From an uncultured Oscillospiraceae bacterium (GTDB lineage: Bacteria; Bacillota; Clostridia; Oscillospirales; Oscillospiraceae): DNA of 10,510 nt. The notes beneath the pieces are model-generated. The model was not told the DNA's origin, made no database searches, and worked only from the letters and a program-made list of their open reading frames with translations. Location of the stretch: assembly GCA_934621665.1 (NCBI GenBank), contig CAKTUT010000053.1, positions 1-10,510 of the forward strand, in the 5' to 3' direction. This document shows, piece by piece, positions 6,720-10,510 of this stretch. The translations under genes were made by a program, and so were the position numbers. Each line of letters starts with the position of its first letter. Positions within the stretch are counted from its first letter, which is position 1.

Positions 6720-6818
6720 GACGACTATTACGAGGAATATGACCCGTGGTCGGATCCCGGCGACGGCTGGGGCGACTACGATTACGGTTACGACGGCTGG
6801 GGCGACTATTTCGGCTGA
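6720..6818 (+). pseudogene. In-frame lipoprotein tail beyond the amber stop
   Basis: After the TAG at 6717-6719 the same frame stays open for 32 codons to a TGA at 6816-6818. The translation starts DDYYEEYDPWSDPGDG and ends GWGDYFG, with the same Asp/Tyr/Gly/Trp composition and the same GAC, TAT and GGC codons as residues 430-492 before the stop. It is therefore most likely the original C-terminus, cut off by a single base change (for example TAC, TAT or GAG to TAG). Readthrough is possible but nothing beyond the open frame supports it. Confidence 0.75.
6761..6808 (+). repeat. 18-bp direct repeat, 30-bp period
   Basis: CGACGGCTGGGGCGACTA occurs at 6761-6778 and again at 6791-6808. In frame both copies encode DGWGDY, ten codons apart, so the tail grew by small tandem duplication. 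Confidence 0.85.
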
Positions 6819-6892
6819 GCCGTGCTGATGCACACAGCTGCGAAGCGCTGCGTATTTCCCCGGCGGAGCTCTGTTTTTCTGTGAAAAGCTTC

Positions 6893-6921
6893 TTTTCTTT
6901 CTGTAATTGTTGTGCTACAAT
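6893..6921 (+). promoter_or_regulatory. Probable promoter of the aminopeptidase gene
   Basis: TACAAT (6916-6921) preceded by TGTGC gives a good extended -10. The hexamer 17 nt upstream (TTTTCT, 6893-6898) is a poor -35. The predicted start is near 6928, giving a leader of about 64 nt. Confidence 0.55.
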
Positions 6922-6991
6922 ACAGCTGTCTGCGGGGGCGCACCGGATTCCGCGCCTTTTGGCAAAATTTCGAACGTAAAGGAGCAATAAC

Positions 6992-8059
6992 ATGAAAAAC
7001 CTTGAGAAACTCAAAACGCTCTTAAAAGACGGCACGGTCGATGCGCTGTTTCTGACCAGCGCGGTCAACCGCTTCTATGCCGCAGAATACAGCATCGCCG
7101 AGGGCGCAGCGCTCATCTGCCGCGACGCTTCCTATTATTTTACCGACAGCCGCTACATTGAGGCCGCACAGAATAACATTCCCAACTTCACTGTCCTGAT
7201 GACCGACGCCGCGCATCCCTATTCAGATCGCCTGAACGACGCAATCGCGGAAAACGGCGTGAAAACCCTCGGCTTTGAGGAGGACTATCTGACCTATAGC
7301 GAGTTCATGCGCTACCAGTTAAGCCTGCACGCCGAACTCAAGCCGTTCCAGAAGTCCATCTCCTCGTTCCGCGCTGTCAAAGATCCGTGGGAGCTTGACC
7401 GGATGCGCAAGGCGCAGCAGATCACCGATCTCACGTTCCAGGATATGTGCAAGCTGATTCAGCCCGGCAAGACAGAAAAAGAACTGGCCGCTGAGCTGGT
7501 CTACAGTCTGTCGCGCCACGGCGCAGACGGCCTTGCCTTTGAGCCCATCGTCGTCACCGGCGCAAAAACCAGTATGCCGCACGGCGTACCCGGCGACAAC
7601 GTTGTCCGCGAGGGCGATTTCGTCACGATGGACTTTGGCGCAGCCTACCAGGGCTACTGCTCCGACATGACACGCACCGTGGCCGTTGGCTCTGTCAGCG
7701 AGGAGATGGATAAGGTCTATCACGTCGTTTTGCAGGCGCAGGCCGCAGGTCTTGCCATCACAAAGGCAGGCGTTGCCGGACGCGACATGGACGGCGCGGC
7801 GCGCAAGGTCATCACCGACGCGGGCTATGGCTCCTATTTCGGCCACAGCTATGGCCACAGCCTTGGCATTGAGATTCACGAAGCTCCCAATGCCAATCCC
7901 TCCAACGACAAGCCCATGCCCGCAGGCGCTGTCTGCTCGGCAGAGCCCGGTATTTATCTGCCCGGCCGCTTTGGCGTGCGCATTGAGGACTCGGTCATCA
8001 TCACCGAGGACGGCTATGAAAATCTGGCGCACAGCCCCAAGGAGCTTATTATCCTGTAA
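6992..8059 (+). CDS. M24B metallopeptidase, Xaa-Pro aminopeptidase-like
   Basis: 355 residues, the usual length of short bacterial aminopeptidase P/prolidase-like proteins. Residues 1-130 form a creatinase-type N-terminal domain (FTDSRYIEAA at 50-59) and 135-355 the pita-bread catalytic domain. All five metal ligands can be placed: Asp214 (MDFGA), Asp225 (SDMTRT), His289 (GHSLGIEIHE), Glu318 (SAEPG) and Glu332 (RIEDS). His197 (MPHG) and His296 are the expected substrate-binding and proton-shuttle histidines. The predicted reaction is release of an N-terminal residue in front of proline, or cleavage of X-Pro dipeptides, in the cytoplasm using two Mn or similar ions. Sequence alone does not separate aminopeptidase P from prolidase. 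AAAGGAG lies 7 nt before the ATG. It is probably monocistronic, with terminators at 8072-8126. Confidence 0.95.
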   Translation: MKNLEKLKTLLKDGTVDALFLTSAVNRFYAAEYSIAEGAALICRDASYYFTDSRYIEAAQNNIPNFTVLMTDAAHPYSDRLNDAIAENGVKTLGFEEDYLTYSEFMRYQLSLHAELKPFQKSISSFRAVKDPWELDRMRKAQQITDLTFQDMCKLIQPGKTEKELAAELVYSLSRHGADGLAFEPIVVTGAKTSMPHGVPGDNVVREGDFVTMDFGAAYQGYCSDMTRTVAVGSVSEEMDKVYHVVLQAQAAGLAITKAGVAGRDMDGAARKVITDAGYGSYFGHSYGHSLGIEIHEAPNANPSNDKPMPAGAVCSAEPGIYLPGRFGVRIEDSVIITEDGYENLAHSPKELIIL

Positions 8060-8071
8060 TTGCATATCAAA

Positions 8072-8126
8072 AGGGACGAGCACCGCTCGTCCCTGAGCTT
8101 GTCAAAAAAGTATTTTTGACAAGCTC
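8072..8126 (+). terminator. Two back-to-back hairpins ending the aminopeptidase transcript
   Basis: Hairpin 1 is a perfect 10-bp stem, AGGGACGAGC/GCTCGTCCCT (8072-8081 with 8085-8094, loop ACC). Hairpin 2 starts at the very next base: a perfect 14-bp stem (8095-8108 with 8113-8126, loop AGTA) whose top is AAAAA/TTTTT. The first begins 12 bp past the stop codon. Neither is followed by a classic T-run; the T-run lies inside hairpin 2 and would serve as the U-tract of hairpin 1. Confidence 0.65.
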
Positions 8127-8140
8127 TCAAACGCGATCCG

Positions 8141-8253
8141 CTTCGCTGGGTTCTCGTCGCAACAAACTGCGCATTCCTCGCCCCGCCGCAAACGGCAGGT
8201 CTCGTTCGCTCCGTTGTTGCTCCTCTCCGAATGTGAACCACTTCGCTGGGTTC
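8141..8253 (+). repeat. 13-bp direct repeat exactly 100 bp apart
   Basis: CTTCGCTGGGTTC is found at 8141-8153 and 8241-8253. The second copy provides the loop and part of the right arm of the 8227-8261 hairpin; the first copy has no matching left arm. Confidence 0.85.
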
Positions 8254-8292
8254 ACATTCGGTTATAATTCGTTCTAGTAGGCGCACAAATTC

Positions 8293-8357
8293 CACACTTG
8301 CAGCACGTAGTGTGTTTTACCCGACGTACACGCCGCCGGGTAAAACGGATTCACACT
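8293..8357 (+). repeat. Alternative hairpins sharing AGTGTG
   Basis: CACACT occurs at 8293-8298 and 8352-8357, and its complement AGTGTG at 8309-8314 lies between them. AGTGTG can pair upstream (10-nt loop) or downstream, where it adds six pairs to the TTTTACCCG/CGGGTAAAA stem across a 6-nt bulge (8346-8351). The two pairings exclude each other. Confidence 0.6.
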
Positions 8358-8406
8358 TTATTCCGCCGTGCGCGGCGGAACTCTACGAGGTTTTTCGACA
8401 GACTGA

Positions 8407-8438
8407 AAAGAGCTTCCGGATTTCTCCGGAAGCTCTTT
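8407..8438 (-). terminator. Terminator of the ECF S-component gene
   Basis: A perfect 14-bp stem, AAAGAGCTTCCGGA/TCCGGAAGCTCTTT (8407-8420 with 8425-8438), with a TTTC loop. On the minus strand it follows the gene's stop by 8 bp and ends in TTTTCAGTC. It may also stop plus-strand transcripts coming from 8270 onward. Confidence 0.85.
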
Positions 8439-8446
8439 CGTCCATT

Positions 8447-9001
8447 TTACAGTTTTTCCAGCAGCTTTGCCTTTTTCAGCGCCGGATAGATCGCGCTGTA
8501 CAAAACCGCCGCGGCTACCATGCCGAACGCCGCGTTGATCAGTGACGGAATCAGCTTGCCGATCATAATCGCGCCCATCGCCTCGATCGGGTTTCCATCC
8601 ACCCAATACTTGAACACAAACGTTTTCAGCATATACAGCACAACATAGCTCAGCGCGCCGATCACGCAGCCGGCAATCATCCGGCCATGGTTGTTCTTCT
8701 GCGGCGTCTGCGCAATCTTGGCACAGATGAATGCCATCAGAAACTTTGAAATAAATGTGATAAGCGTGTTGATGATGTCGTAGCCGCCAAACGCCGCGTC
8801 ATAGATTGCCGAGCCAAGACCGGCAGCCAAACCGCCGCTCACCGGGCCGAACAGAAGTCCCGACAGCAGGCACATCGCGTTTGCAAAGTGCACCTTTGAG
8901 CCTAAAAACGGGAATCGGAAGAACGTGACCACGCACACAATCGCGGCCATGACTGCAATAAAGCAGATTTTAAAAACGGAAATATTCTTTTTCTCCTGCA
9001 T
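8447..9001 (-). CDS. ECF transporter S component, possibly for vitamin B6
   Basis: 184 residues with about five to six membrane helices (about 10-30, 36-55, 56-72, 76-96, 108-130 and 145-172). The stretch VHFANAMCLLSGLLFGPVSG (37-56), followed by a GLGSAIYD motif, is typical of riboflavin-type (PF07155-like) substrate-capture subunits of energy-coupling factor importers. These work in the membrane with shared EcfA/EcfA'/EcfT subunits; none is encoded here, so it would be a group II system using a module elsewhere. The ATG at 9001 has AAGGAG 9 nt upstream; a much longer frame through the divergent gene is rejected. The substrate is not readable from sequence, but the divergent MocR/PdxR-type gene argues for pyridoxine or a related B6 vitamer (PdxU-like). 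The leader is too short for a riboswitch, which fits protein control. Confidence 0.88.
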   Translation of the reverse strand: MQEKKNISVFKICFIAVMAAIVCVVTFFRFPFLGSKVHFANAMCLLSGLLFGPVSGGLAAGLGSAIYDAAFGGYDIINTLITFISKFLMAFICAKIAQTPQKNNHGRMIAGCVIGALSYVVLYMLKTFVFKYWVDGNPIEAMGAIMIGKLIPSLINAAFGMVAAAVLYSAIYPALKKAKLLEKL

Positions 9002-9041
9002 GATATAGCTCTCCTTGCTTTCTCTTTCAAGATGTGCTAGT

Positions 9042-9084
9042 ATCATAGCATATTCTGGCATTTTTAAAATTGCCAAAATAAATT
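9042..9084. promoter_or_regulatory. Overlapping divergent promoters around a 20-bp palindrome
   Basis: TGGCA (9056-9060) and TGCCA (9071-9075) frame TTTTAAAA, giving a 20-bp palindrome with a single mismatched pair. On the minus strand TTGGCA (9071-9076), 17 nt and TATGCT (9048-9053) form a promoter for the S component; TATGAT (9042-9047) is an alternative -10. On the plus strand CTGGCA (9055-9060), 18 nt and TAAATT (9079-9084) form a weaker promoter for the MocR gene. TCTGGCA (9054-9060) and TCTGACA (9087-9093) are direct repeats 33 bp apart, about three helical turns, a layout used by MocR regulators. Confidence 0.5.
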
Positions 9085-9106
9085 TATCTGACAAGGCCAG
9101 ATTACA

Positions 9107-10507
9107 GTGCTTCGAACGTATGAACTCTCCCACACCTCCAAAACGCCGCTCTATGAGCAGCTCTATGAGGCCATCCGGCAGGATATCCTGTCCGGGACGC
9201 TTTGCGGCGGAGAAAAGCTTCCCTCCAAGCGCGCGCTTGCCGAGCATCTGAGCATCAGCAAGATCACCGTGGAAACCGCCTACGCGCAGCTTCTGGCCGA
9301 GGGCTATATCACCTCGCGCCAGCGCGCGGGGTATTTTGTGGAAAAGCTCTCGCCGCTTGATACCGCGCCGTCCACGCCCGCCGTTCCGCTTCCACCCGTG
9401 GCTGCCGCGCAGCCGGTACCGAGCGCACCGTCTGCCCCGGCGGGGCTGTTCCCCTTTTCCGTATGGGCGCGGCTGATACGCGGCGTGCTGCTTGATCAGC
9501 CGCAGGAGCTTTTGTGCCCTGTGCCCAACATGGGGCTTCCCGCGCTGCGCTGCGCCATTGCCGATGATCTGCTGCGCCGCCGCGGTCTGCACGCCGCCCC
9601 CGGCCAGATTGTCATTGGCGCAGGTACGGAGTATTTCTATGACCTGCTCATTCAGTTTCTTGGCCGTTCGCGGCGCTACGCGCTGGAAAATCCCGGTCAC
9701 CGCAAGCTTGCGCAGGTCTGCCGCAACTGCGGCGCGGAAATCGTCCCGATCCCGATGGATCAAGACGGCGTGATTCCCGATGCGCTCGCCGAGTCCCGCG
9801 CGGACGTGCTGCATCTGTCTCCGTCGCACCACTATCCAACCGGCGTCGTCATGCCCATCTCCCGCCGCCAGCAGCTGATGCAGTGGCTTGCCGCATCGCC
9901 CGACCGTTATCTCATCGAGGACGACTATGACTCGGAGTTCCGCTTTTCCGGTCTGCCCATCCCGCCGATGCAGAGCATGGATCGCACCGGGCGCGTCATT
10001 TACCTCAACACGTTTTCCAAAACGCTTACGCCCGCGCTGCGCATCAGCTATATGATTCTGCCCGCGCCGCTTCTGCCGCGCTGGACACGCGTAATGGGCT
10101 TTTATTCCTGCTCCGTACCAAGCTTTGAGCAGATGACGCTGACGCGCTTTGTCGCAGAGGGCTATTTTGAAAAGCACCTCAGCCGCACAAAAAAATATTA
10201 CCGCGCTGTCCGCGCGCGTCTGCTGCAAATGCTCTCGCAGCCGCCGTGCAGCGAGTATCTCACGGTGCTCGACGCCGGTGCGGGGCTGCATATGCTGCTG
10301 GAGGTGCGCACCGCGCTGTCCCAGCAGCAGCTGCGTCAGCTTTTGTCCCGCGCGGGGCTGCACGCGCCGCTGCTCTCCGATTTTTATATCAGCACGCCCG
10401 CGCCGGCCGCCGCGCGCCGCATCGTCCTGCACTACGCAGACCTTTCGCCCGAGGCGCTTGCACCGTCGCTGCGTCGGCTGTGCGCACTTCTCGCCGAGAT
10501 GGGATAA
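9107..10507 (+). CDS. MocR/PdxR-type regulator (GntR HTH plus aminotransferase domain)
   Basis: 466 residues, the usual length of MocR proteins. Residues 12-80 are a GntR winged helix (TPLYEQLYEAIRQDILSG, LPSKRALAEHL, TVETAYAQLLAEGYI). Residues 85-113 are a Pro/Ala linker and 115-466 a type I aminotransferase-like domain. PLP-site features are present: Lys305 in NTFSKTLTPALR, the Schiff-base lysine; the DDYDSEF motif (272-278); and HHYPTG (241-246), where most relatives have HQ(Y/F)PTG. The domain probably senses PLP rather than catalysing transamination, as in PdxR. The GTG start puts LRTYELS in the normal position; the RBS is only AAGG 10 nt upstream, so translation may be weak. Divergent from the ECF S component across 105 bp, it is the likely controller of it. 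MocR members also regulate GABA, taurine or D-alanine genes, so the B6 role is inferred. The gene ends intact 3 bp before the window edge. Confidence 0.93.
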   Translation: MLRTYELSHTSKTPLYEQLYEAIRQDILSGTLCGGEKLPSKRALAEHLSISKITVETAYAQLLAEGYITSRQRAGYFVEKLSPLDTAPSTPAVPLPPVAAAQPVPSAPSAPAGLFPFSVWARLIRGVLLDQPQELLCPVPNMGLPALRCAIADDLLRRRGLHAAPGQIVIGAGTEYFYDLLIQFLGRSRRYALENPGHRKLAQVCRNCGAEIVPIPMDQDGVIPDALAESRADVLHLSPSHHYPTGVVMPISRRQQLMQWLAASPDRYLIEDDYDSEFRFSGLPIPPMQSMDRTGRVIYLNTFSKTLTPALRISYMILPAPLLPRWTRVMGFYSCSVPSFEQMTLTRFVAEGYFEKHLSRTKKYYRAVRARLLQMLSQPPCSEYLTVLDAGAGLHMLLEVRTALSQQQLRQLLSRAGLHAPLLSDFYISTPAPAAARRIVLHYADLSPEALAPSLRRLCALLAEMG

Positions 10508-10510
10508 GGG

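Larger units (their letters stand above)
8127..8400. other. Structured gene-free region, possible noncoding RNA or dispersed repeat
   Basis: No open frame here has an RBS or protein-like composition. Instead the stretch is a chain of inverted repeats. GCAACAA (8159-8165) pairs with TTGTTGC (8214-8220) around GCCG-caaa-CGGC (8185-8196). CCGAATGTGAACC pairs with GGTTCACATTCGG (8227-8239 with 8249-8261). TTTTACCCG pairs with CGGGTAAAA (8315-8323 with 8337-8345). TTCCGCCG-tgcg-CGGCGGAA occupies 8361-8380. A TATAAT (8263-8268) without a good -35 could start a plus-strand RNA that would end at the hairpin at 8407-8438. The density of perfect stems suggests selection on RNA or DNA structure, or a mobile noncoding repeat. 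Confidence 0.55.

Noticed and set aside
7319..8083. 254-codon minus-strand open frame
   Set aside because: It is antisense to the M24 peptidase gene, whose catalytic residues are all in place on the plus strand.
8014..8295. 93-codon minus-strand open frame across the structured intergenic region
   Set aside because: It spans both terminator hairpins and the end of the peptidase gene and has no RBS; the Arg-rich translation reflects the GC-rich stems.
8072..8440. CRISPR array or insertion sequence
   Set aside because: There are no regularly spaced identical repeats with unique spacers, no transposase frame, and no clear pair of terminal inverted repeats.
9001..9045. Riboswitch upstream of the ECF S component
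   Set aside because: The leader between the predicted promoter and the start codon is under 45 nt and shows no stem-rich aptamer.
8447..10432. 661-codon minus-strand open frame as one large gene
   Set aside because: Only its last 184 codons (from 9001) look like protein and have an RBS; the rest is antisense to the MocR gene.

Overview
The window looks like chromosome of a Gram-positive, anaerobic gut-type Clostridia (Oscillospiraceae/Ruminococcaceae-like). This is inferred from the moderately high G+C, strong AGGAGG-type ribosome binding sites, two lipobox lipoproteins, a DUF2975/Cro-type regulator pair and a stand-alone ECF S component. The species cannot be named from sequence alone. All stop codons fit the standard code; TAG ends the DUF2975 gene directly in front of the next gene's RBS.

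Layout. 1-372 holds no convincing gene but has strong terminator hairpins. 440-516 (minus) is an initiator tRNA-fMet with a near-consensus promoter, and a 42-nt copy of its 5' half lies between promoter and tRNA. 737-2814 (minus) is a three-gene operon: DUF2975 membrane protein, small XRE regulator, DUF4153/DUF4173-like membrane protein. 2988-4163 (minus) is a lipoprotein of unknown function. Divergent from it is an HD-domain phosphohydrolase (4415-5071, plus), followed by a strong terminator, a large multidomain lipoprotein (5241-6719, plus) and an M24B aminopeptidase P-like enzyme (6992-8059, plus). 8072-8440 is a gene-free stretch packed with inverted repeats. The right end is a divergent pair: an ECF transporter S component (8447-9001, minus) and a MocR/PdxR-type regulator with an aminotransferase-fold domain (9107-10507, plus), sharing a 105-bp intergenic region with a near-perfect palindrome.

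How the parts work together. Most transcription units are short housekeeping or envelope functions. The MocR/ECF pair reads as a vitamin B6 (or related PLP-sensing) uptake module: the regulator keeps the PLP-binding lysine and faces the transporter gene. The DUF2975-XRE-membrane operon looks autoregulated. The observations most worth checking are an in-frame amber codon that cuts a 32-residue aromatic/acidic tail off the large lipoprotein, the co-transcribed half initiator tRNA, the overlapping face-to-face promoters of the MocR/ECF pair, and the structured intergenic region at 8072-8440. I see no phage, CRISPR, transposase or defence genes, and no clearly new multi-gene system.
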